From Atlanticothrix silvestris CENA357 (GTDB lineage Bacteria; Cyanobacteriota; Cyanobacteriia; Cyanobacteriales; Nostocaceae), in assembly GCF_016056295.1 (NCBI RefSeq), contig NZ_JAECZB010000010.1, forward strand, positions 22,482 through 86,481: a stretch of DNA of 64,000 nt, given 5' to 3'. The notes below the pieces were generated by a model, which was not told where the DNA came from, did not search any database, and saw nothing but the letters and a program-made list of their open reading frames with translations. A program made the position numbers and the translations under genes. Each line of letters begins with the position of its first letter. The first letter of the stretch is position 1. Positions 47,057 to 57,068 of the stretch are shown here, in pieces.

Positions 47057-47218
47057 ATGCTTAATATTAAAGTTACTGACTTGTCAACTTCTCATCAAAT
47101 TGAAGAACAAGAACTAACTGTATTAGAATTAATGAAAATCAATGGAGGAATTCGGATTCAGCTTTTAGGTAATAATTTCATTGATGCAACATTTGGAGGT
47201 TTAAGATTGACACTATAA
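47057..47218 (+). CDS. Orphan 53-aa double-glycine peptide
   Basis: ATG 47057 with a strong Shine-Dalgarno (TGAGGAGAA, spacing about 5). MLNIKVTDLSTSHQIEEQEL, then TVLELMKINGG: an acidic leader with hydrophobic positions before a Gly-Gly at residues 30-31. The core, IRIQLLGNNFIDATFGGLRL plus TL, is hydrophobic and contains no Cys. The layout matches bacteriocin-type leaders processed by C39 exporters, though its leader differs from those at 35899-38202. There is no transporter nearby; the locus at 31376-35458 could serve it, which is inference. Confidence 0.55.
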   Translation: MLNIKVTDLSTSHQIEEQELTVLELMKINGGIRIQLLGNNFIDATFGGLRLTL

Positions 47219-47442
47219 ATTTTGCAGTGTGTCTAGATGTGCACTGAAAATTTAAATGGCGTTGAGACAAATTCTTGTCATTTAGTAAAGCCTTATCCAC
47301 TTTAGGGTTGCAAATATTTATGTTGATATAGCTTGTAAGTTTTTACTACTACTTATAAGCTTAACACTTTTCGAGTACAAGCTTTACACTTTCAACGACA
47401 TCAATTTGGCACAGTAACAAATAAAAATTCACTGTACATTTT

Positions 47443-47990
47443 TTGTCCGTTAAGCCATTGCTCTATTACCTGTTAGATAATCAACCAAAACTACATCGCC
47501 ATATTCAACATATTGCTGCCACCAGAAAACCAATTTTTTGTATAATTGAGACAGAAAAGACTAGAGATAAATTAACAACTCGTACTCTCGAAGTTTTCCA
47601 TAATATCAATGGATTTAACCCAGAATAGACTGGAATACAATCTTTAATTAGGGTAGAAAGAATTGGCACAAAAAAGAGTAATAAATATCATGAAATTGTC
47701 TGTTATTTAGCAGTTTGATTTGCACGGCAAAGGAATTTGCTACCGGGATTCGCGGTCATTGGGGTATCGAAAATTGTCTTCATTGGGTGAAGGATGTTGT
47801 TTTCAAAGAAGATAATTCGACGATCCGTATGGGCAATGCTTCCGCAAATCTCTCCATATTGAGAGCGATCGCTCTCAATATACTTCGCCGAAATGGTCAT
47901 ACTTCCATCACAATTGCCCAAAGATTTATATCTCATGATATTGACAAACTCCTTCACCTTATGAAGGTGAAACAGCCCTGGGGGAGGCGC
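47443..47990 (+). pseudogene. ISAs1-family transposase remnant
   Basis: DNQPKLHRHIQHIAATRKPI, EKTRDKLTTRTLEVFHNING and FNPE end at a TAG at 47626-47628, where the family has Trp (TGG). The frame goes on as TGIQSLIRVERIGTKKSNKY, then shifts frame near 47710 into AKEFATGIRGHWGIENCLHW, VKDVVFKEDNSTIRMGNA and ILRAIALNILRRNGHTSI. This is the C-terminal half of an ISAs1 (DDE_Tnp_ISAs1) transposase. The 5' half is absent. Confidence 0.8.
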
Positions 47991-48111
47991 TGCGTGAACA
48001 AGTCGGGGAACTGCAAGGGCGCACTGGCTTTTCTGCGGTTAATGATTTTTTGAAACCACAGAGGTGCAGCGAAAAGTTCTGTTCGCGTAGCTTGCTTCTC
48101 CAAAGGAGTAC

Positions 48112-48150
48112 GTATTTTAGGAGAGAGAGGTCTGTCGAACTCAGGTTATT
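48112..48150. repeat. Solo end of the MITE family of 41752
   Basis: GGAGAGAGAGGTCTGTCGAA then CTCAGGTTAT, resembling the right end of the 41752 element (GAGAGGTTCATCGAACTCAC). It overlaps the stop codon region of the giant hybrid kinase. Confidence 0.5.
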
Positions 48151-51100
48151 TATTAATAACTGTACTTGCCAATTCCATAATTTTTTCAAACTGAAAATTA
48201 TTAGCTAAATCTGTTAAAAATATTTGGATATTAGTATTTTCGGAAGGCATTTGCTCAATTAATTGCAGAATTAAATCATCACTACATTGAGCTGCGGCAT
48301 TATATACTTCTGCAACCCACTCATTCGACATTTGAGATAACAAAGGTAGTAAATTATCAGGAGTCAAATTTTGTTCTTGAGTTTGTTGATCTGCATTTAT
48401 GACTTGATTACTTTCTTCTTGATAAAGATATTGAACTCCCAGATATTTACTGAGTTGTTCTAATATTTGTTCCTCTCGGAAAGGCTTGTTAATCAAATCA
48501 TCACAACCTGCTGTGATCATTGCCTCTCGTTGTTCCTCAAAAGCATTGGCAGTTAAGGCAATAATGATGGATTGGGCATTATTTCCATGCATCATTTCTC
48601 TAGTTTTAATTACTCTTGTAGCTTCGTAGCCATCCATAATCGGCATCCGCATATCCATGAAAACTAGGTGTGGTTGCCATTTCATCCATTGAGCGATCGC
48701 TTCTTGGCCATTTCCAGCTTCTCGCACAGCAAAGCCAATGGATGTCAGTAGTCTAACTAGGACTAGGCGATTATCTATAACATCGTCAACTACCAAAATT
48801 CGGTATTCTTTTTGCTCTGAAGCTAAACCAATAACTTGGTGTTGAGTTTGCTTTGGCTGAATTTCGCCGGACTCAGCTAGAGCGATTTCAATATCAAAAG
48901 TAAATGTACTGCCCAAACCCAAAGTACTATTAACAGTAATATCTCCCCCCATCAGTTGTATGTATTTGCGGCTAATTGCTAAACCTAAACCTGTGCCTTG
49001 TTGGGAAGTTCGCCCAGTTTCAGTTTGTCCAAAAGCTTCAAAAAGTAGGTCAATTTCTTGTGGAGAAATACCAGCGCCAGTGTCTTGTACCTCGAAAATT
49101 AGGAATTGAGAAAATTCTCCTTTATCTACCATTGCCACACGTAGCGTTACACTGCCAATATCAGTAAATTTGATCGCATTTCCTAAAAGATTAAGCAAGA
49201 CTTGGCGTAGTCGGCTTTCGTCAGTCTGTACATATTGAGGAATATTAGCAGCATATTCAAATATCAGTTGGAGATTTTTAGAAGTAGCGCGGAAGCGTAA
49301 CATCTCTTCTAAATTTTCCAAAAGACGAACTAAGTCAAAACTGCTGATATTTAATGTTGTTCTACCAGCTTCGATTTTAGACATTTCAAGAATGTCGTTA
49401 ATTAAACCCAAAAGATGTTCACCAGCTCGATTGATAATTGCTAAATTGTCTTGATGTTCGCTAGATAGAGAATTGTCTCGACTCATAATTTGGGTGAAGC
49501 CGAGGATGGCGTTCAGTGGAGTTCGCAGTTCATGGCTCATATTGGCGAGAAATTCACTTTTAGCATGGTTAGCAGCATCAGCTGCAATGACAGTTTCTTG
49601 TAATGCCTGTGACTGTCTTTGAGTTTGTGCCAGCAATTGTGCTTGCTGCAAAGCAACTCCTAACTGATTGCCAATTTGAACTACAATATTGACTTCTCCT
49701 GTTTTCCATTGGCGGGGACTAGAATTTTGATAACTTGCCAATAATCCCCAAAGTCCTTTTCCATATAAGATGGGGACAATAATATAAGCTTTTGCCTGAA
49801 AGCGTTCTAAAAGTTGGATATAACGAGAGTCTAACCCGGCTTCATAGATATCTGAGACACAGCGAAAACCCGCACCTTGTATGTACTCATTATGGATATC
49901 TGTAATATCCAACATGCTTAAGACGCAACGACCATCTTCTAAAGCTCCCTCCGTGAGATTGGGGTCATTGTTGTGTTCTTCTATGAGTGAAATCCAACCT
50001 TCTCCTACCGATTCGGCAACAAATTCGCCACTCCAACGGGGATTGAAGCGATAGACAATGACGCGATCGCAGTTGAGTACTTGCCGCAATTCTTGGGTGG
50101 TCGCCGCAAATATTGTCTCTAAATCCAGTGTCTGCCGCATCCGTTGAATTACTTGGGTAATCGCTTTTTCTCGTTCTGCACTTTCGCGCAAGGCTTCTTC
50201 TGATAATTTTCTCTCAGAAATATCAGTAATTGTACCGATGTAACCTTGAATTTCTCCATTTTCACCAATTTCTGGTAACGCTTGGGAAATTACCCAAATC
50301 ACCGTACCATCGGGGCGCAGAAAGCGATGTTCTGATTTACACGGCTTTGCCTGTGCTGCTGCTTTATACCATAAGTTAAGCACGCGATCGCGGTCATCTG
50401 GATGTAGAGCATTAGCCCAAGCTTTTCCTAATGACTCTTCTAAAGTTAGCCCTGTAATCTCACTCCAGCGCTGATTTAAATATAAGGCTTTGCCATTAAT
50501 ATCGGCGTGGAAAATACAAACTGGTGAGGCTTCAGCTAAAAGTTGATATCGCCGCTGACTTTCTTGTAGAGCTAGTTCTGCATATTTGCGGTCACTAATT
50601 TCCATTAGTACTGTACCGACACTAGAAGGGCGATCATCTCCACCAGGAATCGGAAAATAAGAAGCTAAGAAATGACGTATAGTATCTGGCTGTTTGGGTA
50701 ATAGACCACTGATTTCTAGGTTAAGAATGGGTTGGCCAGTCAACATTACCTGCTCACATAATGGTGCAACTATAGGAGCAATCTGAGGTAAAACCTCATG
50801 AATAGTTTTACCGATATGGTCTATTTGGGGTATTTCATGAATATCTGCTAGTTGTTCGTTGACTTGCACAAACCGCAGTTGGTTATCTAAAATATTCATT
50901 CCTAGAGGTGCGCTACTAAAAAAAGCATTGAGACGAGCTTCTCTGAGTGCTATTTCTCGTTCTAAAGCTTTACGTTCAGTTATATCTTTGTGCGTACCTG
51001 TCATCCGCAAAGGTTTGCCTTGTTCATCACGCTCTACAACCTGGCCGCGAGACTGAATCCACTTCCACTCCCCAGAGGAGCAGCGCATCCGAAATTCTAC

Positions 51101-53659
51101 TTCATAGACAAGACTAGTACCTTGGAAATGGACATCCAATAATGAATTAACTTTGGGTAAGTCTTCTGGATGTATCAGTTGCTCGATTGCTTGTTGATTG
51201 TCTGCAATTTCGTGGTCTGTGTACCCTAGCATCTTTTGCCACCGCCAATCACGGTAGATTTTACCACTGCGAAGATTCCAATCCCACAACCCCAAATCGC
51301 TACCTTCTAAGGCTAGCTCTAAACGTTCTTCGCTTTGTCTGTGGGCAGATTCTGCTACTTTACGTTGAATTAACCCACCTAATTGGGCAGCAACAGCGCC
51401 CACTAGTAAGAGCAAACGCTTATCGATTGGTGCAGCACTACGTTTAAAAAATATTAAAACAGCCAATACTTCGCTACCACTAAGAATTGGCACACCAAAA
51501 CCAGCTTTTAATCCTACTTCTGCTGCTTGTGGCGATCGCAGAAAAACGGGCTGCATAATATGAGAAACATCTTCTATCCATTCGGGTTGCCGACGCTGCC
51601 AAATTCGTCCAGGTAATCCTACACCCATAGCAAAGTTAAAATTTTGGCTTTTGCGGCAAAATGCTTCTAAACGGCTTTCTTCGGCATAACAGACCAAGCT
51701 GTGTGCTAAAACAGTGCCATCATGACTGGGTATCCATGCTTCACCAAAATCCCAACTAATAGTGTTACAAATTAAGCGGAGGACGGTTACTAACGCACTG
51801 TCTACGTCAATGGCACGAGTGATGGCTTGAGACGTTAACAATAGCAAACGGCTTTCATTTTCTGCCTGCTTGCGTTCAGTAATGTCTTTAGCTGTGCCTA
51901 ATACGTACTGTTGTCCATCAATATCAATCATTTCGGCACTAAACAGCGCTGTTTTTACTTCTCCATTAGCAGTGCGAAAATCAACTTCATAGTTGCGAAT
52001 GGCTTTAGTATGTTGAAGAAATTGGGCGAGGAAAGTACATTCTTCTTGGTTCACCCAAATATTCAATTCTTTGTTGGTACGACCAATGATTTGAGAACGA
52101 GAATACCCAAACAGCCTACAGAAACTGTCATTAACTTCTATGTAGCGTGCTTTGGGAAAAGTGGCAAGGGCGATCGGGTCAGGAGATGATCTAAAGGCTG
52201 ATGCTAACTTTTCTTCAGAAGCGCGATGTGCTGCTTCTGCTCGTTGGCGTTCTCGTGCTTCTAGGGACAAAGATACTAAATGCCCTAAAGAACGAGCGAA
52301 ATTTTCGTCTTCTAATGTCCAAGGATGAGCCACTCCTACCGCCTCCAAACATAAAACTCCTACGGTTTTTCCTCCCAGCCTGATGGGTATATCGAGCATA
52401 GAAGTGATGCATAATGGGGCTAAATAAGATTCAGAAAATTCTTGAGTTCTAGGATCACTGTAGGCATCATCTGCGGCAATTAATTCGTCTTGCTGTAAAG
52501 CGTGAAAATAAGCTGGATAGTCTGACGCTGACAAAGAGAACCCTTCACTATGTTGATTCTGACTCTCATAAAATAAGTCAAGACACTGAATATGAGTGGC
52601 TGTTTCATCATATAGCCAGACACTAGCTCGTTCTACAGCTATATTTTTAGCGCCTGCTTCTGTGATTGCACTTAAAGCTGCTTTTAAATCGCCTTGATAC
52701 AGCAGCTGATTTTTTGCTAGTTGTGTTAATACCAGATTATAGTTACGCAGCTTGATGGTATTTGCTTGCAGGGCTTGTTCCACCCGTTTGTGTTCTGTGA
52801 TATCGCTAGCTGTACCTGTTACCCCAATCACTAAATTGTCTTCATTCCGTAAAGCGATCGCATTCAGCATCAAATGCAGTAAACGACTATCTTGAGCTAC
52901 ACAGGTAATTTCATATTGAAAGATCGGCTCTCCATCAAGAAGACATTCAAATATTGCCTGCACGCGAGCCACTTGTTCAGGCAATATAAAATCGAACCAA
53001 GAACGCCCGATGATTTCTTTAGGCTCATAGCCGCAAACCCTTTTAACAGCTGAATTGACAAAGGTAATTCGTCCAAATATATCTAGCGACCAAATAATAT
53101 CTTGGGATGTTTCAACTAAGTGGCGATATTTACGTTCACTGGCTTTTAAGGCAGTTTCTACTAAAAGGCAATCTTTCCAAGAAGCTTCATTAACGCCAGT
53201 TTTTGATGCTAATAGTTTTAGTTGTGCAAGTGCAACTTCCAATTGCTCATTTTGCTCTTTTAACTGTTTTTGTAGTTTTTGAAGAGTTAGTTGATTTTGT
53301 ACACGTACTAAAACTTCTTCTGAACGTAATGGTTTAGTAATATAATCAGCGCCTAGTTGCAAAAAATTTACATTTTTAGGTAATTGGTTAATATTGCCGA
53401 GAAAAATGATCGGAATATTCTGAGTTTTCTTATTGGCTTTCAATCCTTGATAAACTTCATAACCATCCATCTCCGGCATGAGAATGTTAAGTAAAATCAA
53501 ATCAGGGGTGAGATTTAAAGCTTCGTTGATTGCCGATTGTCCAGAAGTTACTTTTTGTACTTGATAACCTTGAGTGCCGAGAATATCAGATAATAATTGT
53601 AAATTTTCTGGATGTTCATCAACTAATAGAATTTTTATTTGTTGAATATCCTTTGTCAT
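48146..53659 (-). CDS. Giant hybrid sensor kinase: REC-PAS-GAF-PAS-GAF-PAS3-GAF-HisKA-HATPase-REC
   Basis: 1837 aa, no membrane segment. Order (approximate residues): degenerate receiver 8-130; coiled coil 130-165; PAS 178-295; GAF 315-475; PAS 485-605; GAF 615-770; three PAS 780-1165; phytochrome-type GAF 1185-1350; HisKA with [16 protein letters not shown] (His about 1375); HATPase 1490-1620 ([12 protein letters not shown]); receiver 1645-1765 with [13 protein letters not shown]; a helical tail to 1837. The first receiver reads [11 protein letters not shown], with Asn58 in place of the phosphoacceptor Asp. The last GAF has the cyanobacteriochrome-like [20 protein letters not shown] but no chromophore Cys. 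It should autophosphorylate and pass phosphate to the C-terminal receiver; its input is unknown. Confidence 0.92.
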   Translation of the reverse strand: MTKDIQQIKILLVDEHPENLQLLSDILGTQGYQVQKVTSGQSAINEALNLTPDLILLNILMPEMDGYEVYQGLKANKKTQNIPIIFLGNINQLPKNVNFLQLGADYITKPLRSEEVLVRVQNQLTLQKLQKQLKEQNEQLEVALAQLKLLASKTGVNEASWKDCLLVETALKASERKYRHLVETSQDIIWSLDIFGRITFVNSAVKRVCGYEPKEIIGRSWFDFILPEQVARVQAIFECLLDGEPIFQYEITCVAQDSRLLHLMLNAIALRNEDNLVIGVTGTASDITEHKRVEQALQANTIKLRNYNLVLTQLAKNQLLYQGDLKAALSAITEAGAKNIAVERASVWLYDETATHIQCLDLFYESQNQHSEGFSLSASDYPAYFHALQQDELIAADDAYSDPRTQEFSESYLAPLCITSMLDIPIRLGGKTVGVLCLEAVGVAHPWTLEDENFARSLGHLVSLSLEARERQRAEAAHRASEEKLASAFRSSPDPIALATFPKARYIEVNDSFCRLFGYSRSQIIGRTNKELNIWVNQEECTFLAQFLQHTKAIRNYEVDFRTANGEVKTALFSAEMIDIDGQQYVLGTAKDITERKQAENESRLLLLTSQAITRAIDVDSALVTVLRLICNTISWDFGEAWIPSHDGTVLAHSLVCYAEESRLEAFCRKSQNFNFAMGVGLPGRIWQRRQPEWIEDVSHIMQPVFLRSPQAAEVGLKAGFGVPILSGSEVLAVLIFFKRSAAPIDKRLLLLVGAVAAQLGGLIQRKVAESAHRQSEERLELALEGSDLGLWDWNLRSGKIYRDWRWQKMLGYTDHEIADNQQAIEQLIHPEDLPKVNSLLDVHFQGTSLVYEVEFRMRCSSGEWKWIQSRGQVVERDEQGKPLRMTGTHKDITERKALEREIALREARLNAFFSSAPLGMNILDNQLRFVQVNEQLADIHEIPQIDHIGKTIHEVLPQIAPIVAPLCEQVMLTGQPILNLEISGLLPKQPDTIRHFLASYFPIPGGDDRPSSVGTVLMEISDRKYAELALQESQRRYQLLAEASPVCIFHADINGKALYLNQRWSEITGLTLEESLGKAWANALHPDDRDRVLNLWYKAAAQAKPCKSEHRFLRPDGTVIWVISQALPEIGENGEIQGYIGTITDISERKLSEEALRESAEREKAITQVIQRMRQTLDLETIFAATTQELRQVLNCDRVIVYRFNPRWSGEFVAESVGEGWISLIEEHNNDPNLTEGALEDGRCVLSMLDITDIHNEYIQGAGFRCVSDIYEAGLDSRYIQLLERFQAKAYIIVPILYGKGLWGLLASYQNSSPRQWKTGEVNIVVQIGNQLGVALQQAQLLAQTQRQSQALQETVIAADAANHAKSEFLANMSHELRTPLNAILGFTQIMSRDNSLSSEHQDNLAIINRAGEHLLGLINDILEMSKIEAGRTTLNISSFDLVRLLENLEEMLRFRATSKNLQLIFEYAANIPQYVQTDESRLRQVLLNLLGNAIKFTDIGSVTLRVAMVDKGEFSQFLIFEVQDTGAGISPQEIDLLFEAFGQTETGRTSQQGTGLGLAISRKYIQLMGGDITVNSTLGLGSTFTFDIEIALAESGEIQPKQTQHQVIGLASEQKEYRILVVDDVIDNRLVLVRLLTSIGFAVREAGNGQEAIAQWMKWQPHLVFMDMRMPIMDGYEATRVIKTREMMHGNNAQSIIIALTANAFEEQREAMITAGCDDLINKPFREEQILEQLSKYLGVQYLYQEESNQVINADQQTQEQNLTPDNLLPLLSQMSNEWVAEVYNAAAQCSDDLILQLIEQMPSENTNIQIFLTDLANNFQFEKIMELASTVINK

Positions 53660-54246
53660 AGCAAGTTATAAATTAAATTGTAATTTTTGACGAATGTTTG
53701 ATGAAACAAAAATAAGTTAAACGTGCTGATTTTATGATTATGTTTGCAAATAAATTGTAAATCAATTTGATCTGATTAAGTAAATATACTTAATAATTTT
53801 TAGATTCGGATCAAAGTCTGCTTCAAAAAATTGAGAACGGGTTCGAGTCTATTTTAACTACTACGCCGTAAGTACTACAGGCTCATTAGACATCTCCGAA
53901 TCAGTGGCGGGATATAAGGCAGGAAAATATTCTGGTTGATGTATTCGCTGTAGTACAAAAACCAGAGGTTACAGAGACTCAAGACTAAAGCTGTGGAATT
54001 AAAACAAGTAAAATTAAAGATCGCAGTATTTTTTCGAGCTTCGTGGTCAAAATCAATTTTTCTTTCTCACAAGGCTTTGAACCCAGAACTAAAGTTTTTT
54101 ACTAGTCTCTATTCCCTATTCCATTAGCGCAATTTCTTGCAAAGAAGAGAGTTTGTAATATTTACTACGTACAGTTGTCGTAATGCCATTAACAGTGTCA
54201 TAAAGAAGAGGTAAAGGGTTAACCCTGCGTATCCCTTAATTTGGAG
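53660..54246. other. Intergenic region between divergent signalling genes
   Basis: About 590 bp separating the giant kinase (minus) and the adenylate cyclase (plus). AT-rich near the kinase, with mixed sequence further on. No hairpin, repeat array or gene that I can support; promoters of both genes should lie here. Confidence 0.4.
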
Positions 54247-54291
54247 ATGCTTATGCCCTCAGTTTCCAGGATAGATATACCACACTCATGA
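54247..54291 (+). CDS. Short upstream ORF coupled to the cyclase start
   Basis: MLMPSVSRIDIPHS (14 codons; a 12-codon version starts at 54253). Its TGA overlaps the cyclase ATG as ATGA (54288-54291), and TTGGAG lies just upstream. The cyclase start itself has no good Shine-Dalgarno, so reinitiation from this frame is plausible. The coding status is inference. Confidence 0.35.
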   Translation: MLMPSVSRIDIPHS

Positions 54292-55913
54292 CTGAACTCA
54301 CATTGCGCCTACAACAGGGAGATACAGAAACAACGGTGACAGTGAATCAAAATGAATTCACAATTGGTCGTTTGCCGGAATGTGACTTGTACTTACCTTC
54401 TGGAGGAGTCTCTCGTAAGCACGCACGCTTAGTCAAAATGGCTAATGGTGTTTGGAATATTGAGGATTTGGGCAGCAAAAACGGGACGCAAGTGAATCAA
54501 TGTCTTGTGAATCATGTCCAAGAGTTACATCATGGTGATATTGTTTGGCTGGGAAATGTGAACTTGGTAGTGTTATTTGCCAACCCTGCTACACAGGTGA
54601 TGACTAAGCATCTAGTAATATCAGAAGCTTCTGAGCCAAGAACAATTTTTCGTAATGTCAAACAATTGCAACAGCAATGGATAGAAGCTGATAGTAAAGA
54701 TGGGGAAACCAGCAATAAAGACAAAACTATTGCCCGTCTTAAAGATTTGGTGGATATAGCCAAGAATCTCTGTGCAGCAGCATCTATAGAAGAGATTTTT
54801 TCGCAGGTACAACAAGTCATTTTTCGTTACCTGGATAGTATTGACCGCTTAGCATTATTAATTGATGTCGGTGGGTGCGGTCACTTAGAGTTAGTAAATG
54901 CTGGTACTAGAGATATTTCTCAGCAGGAATATTTGGCAGCTGACGGTAATTGGATTAGTCGTAGTATTTGTCAAAAAGTATTTGAGGAAAAAATAGCGAT
55001 TCAAACTGCTGATACCCATAAGGATGAACGGTTTTCTGGGGAACATAGTATTTTGGTTAAAGGCATTCGTAGCGCGATGGCCGTGCCTTTATGGGATGAA
55101 AATAAAGTTGTCGGTGTTCTTTATGCCGATGCCCATCTTTCTTCTTACCATTGGGCAAGTGAAGGTGAGGAAGAACTCAGCTTTTTTTCGGCTTTAGCAA
55201 ATCTTGTGGCTTCTAGTGTCCAACGTTGGCTGCTGGCAGAAAAACTCAAAACTGAAGAAGTGATTCGTCATCGATTAGAACGCTATCATTCGCCATCTGT
55301 TGTACAACAGCTAATAGCTATGGGGGGATTGCCAGATGGTCGTTTAGCTCCCACAGAAAGCGAAATCAGCATTTTGTTTGCGGATTTGGTTGGCTTTACG
55401 GCAATTTCTGAACGGCTAACACCAACTGCGATCGCCCAATTATTGAATAATTTATTTGAAGAGATGTTGCAAGAAGTCTTTGCCTGCGGCGGCACTTTAG
55501 ATAAGTATATTGGCGATTGTATTATGGCATTTTTTGGCGCTCCGGAACCACAACCAGATCACGCCGATCGCGCAACCGCTGCTGCTAAAGGAATGCTCAC
55601 TCGTCTTGAACGTCTCAATGCTAATGGTTTTTGGCAGGAACCCTTACAATTACGGATTGCGATTAATAGTGGTAAAGCTGTTGTAGGAGATGTTGGCAGT
55701 TCCCAAAGGGTTGACTATACAGCATTAGGGGCTACGATTAATCTTGCTGCTCGTATGGAAGCAGTTTGTCCTCCTAGTGAATGTGTGATCAGTGAAGCTA
55801 CTTATACGATGCTTTCAGATTCATCTAGCTTCCAGGAAATGGGAGATTATCGTTTTAAAGGTATTAATCGTGCAGTCAAAGTTTATCAGACATGTATGCA
55901 AATGAAAAGTTAG
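54288..55913 (+). CDS. FHA-GAF class III adenylate cyclase
   Basis: 541 aa. N-terminal FHA domain (residues 20-95: FTIGRLPECDLYL, GVSRKHARL, DLGSKNGTQVN), which binds phosphothreonine peptides; GAF domain (about 145-320); cyclase domain (about 355-535). The cyclase has both metal Asp residues (ISILFADLVGFTAIS and LDKYIGDCIMAFFG), the purine-site Lys before YIGD, and the transition-state Asn and Arg in GATINLAARME. It makes cAMP from ATP in the cytosol. A Ser/Thr kinase could feed the FHA module. Confidence 0.9.
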   Translation: MTELTLRLQQGDTETTVTVNQNEFTIGRLPECDLYLPSGGVSRKHARLVKMANGVWNIEDLGSKNGTQVNQCLVNHVQELHHGDIVWLGNVNLVVLFANPATQVMTKHLVISEASEPRTIFRNVKQLQQQWIEADSKDGETSNKDKTIARLKDLVDIAKNLCAAASIEEIFSQVQQVIFRYLDSIDRLALLIDVGGCGHLELVNAGTRDISQQEYLAADGNWISRSICQKVFEEKIAIQTADTHKDERFSGEHSILVKGIRSAMAVPLWDENKVVGVLYADAHLSSYHWASEGEEELSFFSALANLVASSVQRWLLAEKLKTEEVIRHRLERYHSPSVVQQLIAMGGLPDGRLAPTESEISILFADLVGFTAISERLTPTAIAQLLNNLFEEMLQEVFACGGTLDKYIGDCIMAFFGAPEPQPDHADRATAAAKGMLTRLERLNANGFWQEPLQLRIAINSGKAVVGDVGSSQRVDYTALGATINLAARMEAVCPPSECVISEATYTMLSDSSSFQEMGDYRFKGINRAVKVYQTCMQMKS

Positions 55914-56048
55914 AGACTATTTATAAAATAAATCTAGTAAATATCTCAAAGCCTTATTTTATCGTACAGACTAGCTAATTTAGGATGATTGTATTTACGT
56001 CCTATAGCTTAGCCATATAAAGGCTTTGATTGTTTTCAAAGATGTCTA

Positions 56049-56687
56049 TTATGTTCCCGGACGAGAGCGAATATGATCTGGTATATGATGGCGATCGCCT
56101 AATATTTCTAACAAAGGGCCATTAACGTCAAACTTAACCATACTTACTGACGCGACCAAAATATTCACCCGATAGCGATAGCGTCCTAAATCAATTCCCA
56201 GTAAACTGCAAAGCATAATCCGAATCGTGGCTTTATGAGAAACCACTAAAACATTACCTTGAGGATGTTTTTCTTGAATTTCAGCAATTACAGGCATAGA
56301 ACGGTTAGCAATATCTACCGCAGTTTCTCCACCTAGTGGTGCATTCCAAGCTGGTTCTGTCACCCATCTTATATAGTTCTCTGCGTAATTCTCTTGGGCA
56401 AACGATTTACTCTTAGTTTCCCATTCGCCATAACTACCTTCTCTAAGTCCGTCACGCAACTGCATATCCATACCAATAGCATCACAAAATGGCTTGGCAG
56501 TTGCAATTGTGCGCTTCATCGGGCTAACATAAGCAGCCTCCCACTTCAATTTTTGATAGACATCGGCAAAACCGAATGCCATCTGCATCCCTTCAGAGGT
56601 CAACTCCGCATCAGTTGCACCACAGAAATTACCACTTTGACTAAAAGTAGTTTCTCCATGTCGCAGTAAATATAAATTAAGTGTCAT
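56049..56687 (-). CDS. Histidine phosphatase (phosphoglycerate mutase-like)
   Basis: 212 aa from ATG 56687, chosen because the family motif starts right after (MTLNLYLLRHGETTFSQSG); the longer frame adds an unrelated hydrophobic stretch. Catalytic His in LLRHGE, phosphate-binding Arg in SPMKRTIATAKPF, second His in VLVVSHKATIRIML. It could be a phosphatase on a sugar phosphate or a mutase; cyanobacteria have several such paralogues, so no specific substrate is given. Confidence 0.85.
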   Translation of the reverse strand: MTLNLYLLRHGETTFSQSGNFCGATDAELTSEGMQMAFGFADVYQKLKWEAAYVSPMKRTIATAKPFCDAIGMDMQLRDGLREGSYGEWETKSKSFAQENYAENYIRWVTEPAWNAPLGGETAVDIANRSMPVIAEIQEKHPQGNVLVVSHKATIRIMLCSLLGIDLGRYRYRVNILVASVSMVKFDVNGPLLEILGDRHHIPDHIRSRPGT

Positions 56688-57068
56688 AGCTTGTATCGTG
56701 ATTGGGATAAAGAAGTTTGTGCAAACATAAAATACCATTAATCTCGCAATCAAGTATGTGACACCAAGACAAAGTAATCAATCAAAAAAGTCAATCATCA
56801 CAAATTTTTGAAATCGAAGACAAAAGTAGCGGTTTCAGCTATTACTAGGTATTGAATCGAGATACGGATACCGTTGGCGAATTTCCAAAATATCTAAACT
56901 GAACCAACTAGCTCAGTAATATGATCAAATTTCCTTTGTTATTGCAATATTAATAACTTCTTAAGCCCGAATTAAACGCGATTTGGTAATCAATCTGGTT
57001 AACCACTAGATGGTCATTATCTAGATTTTTTATTCCCTTTTATTGTAGAAATCTCAACAAGGATTTTT
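56688..57068. other. Intergenic region upstream of the second PhoD
   Basis: About 380 bp. It carries a possible Pho box at 56960-56989 (annotated separately). AAGG lies 6-9 nt before ATG 57069. Otherwise nothing recognised. Confidence 0.4.
56960..56989 (+). promoter_or_regulatory. Weak candidate Pho box
   Basis: CTTAAGCC, CGA, ATTAAACG, CGA, TTTGGTAA: three 8-mers spaced by 3 bp, 80 bp before phoD. Cyanobacterial PhoB/SphR sites are 8-bp TTAA-containing direct repeats with 3-bp spacers. Two of the units contain TTAA; the third does not. Confidence 0.3.
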
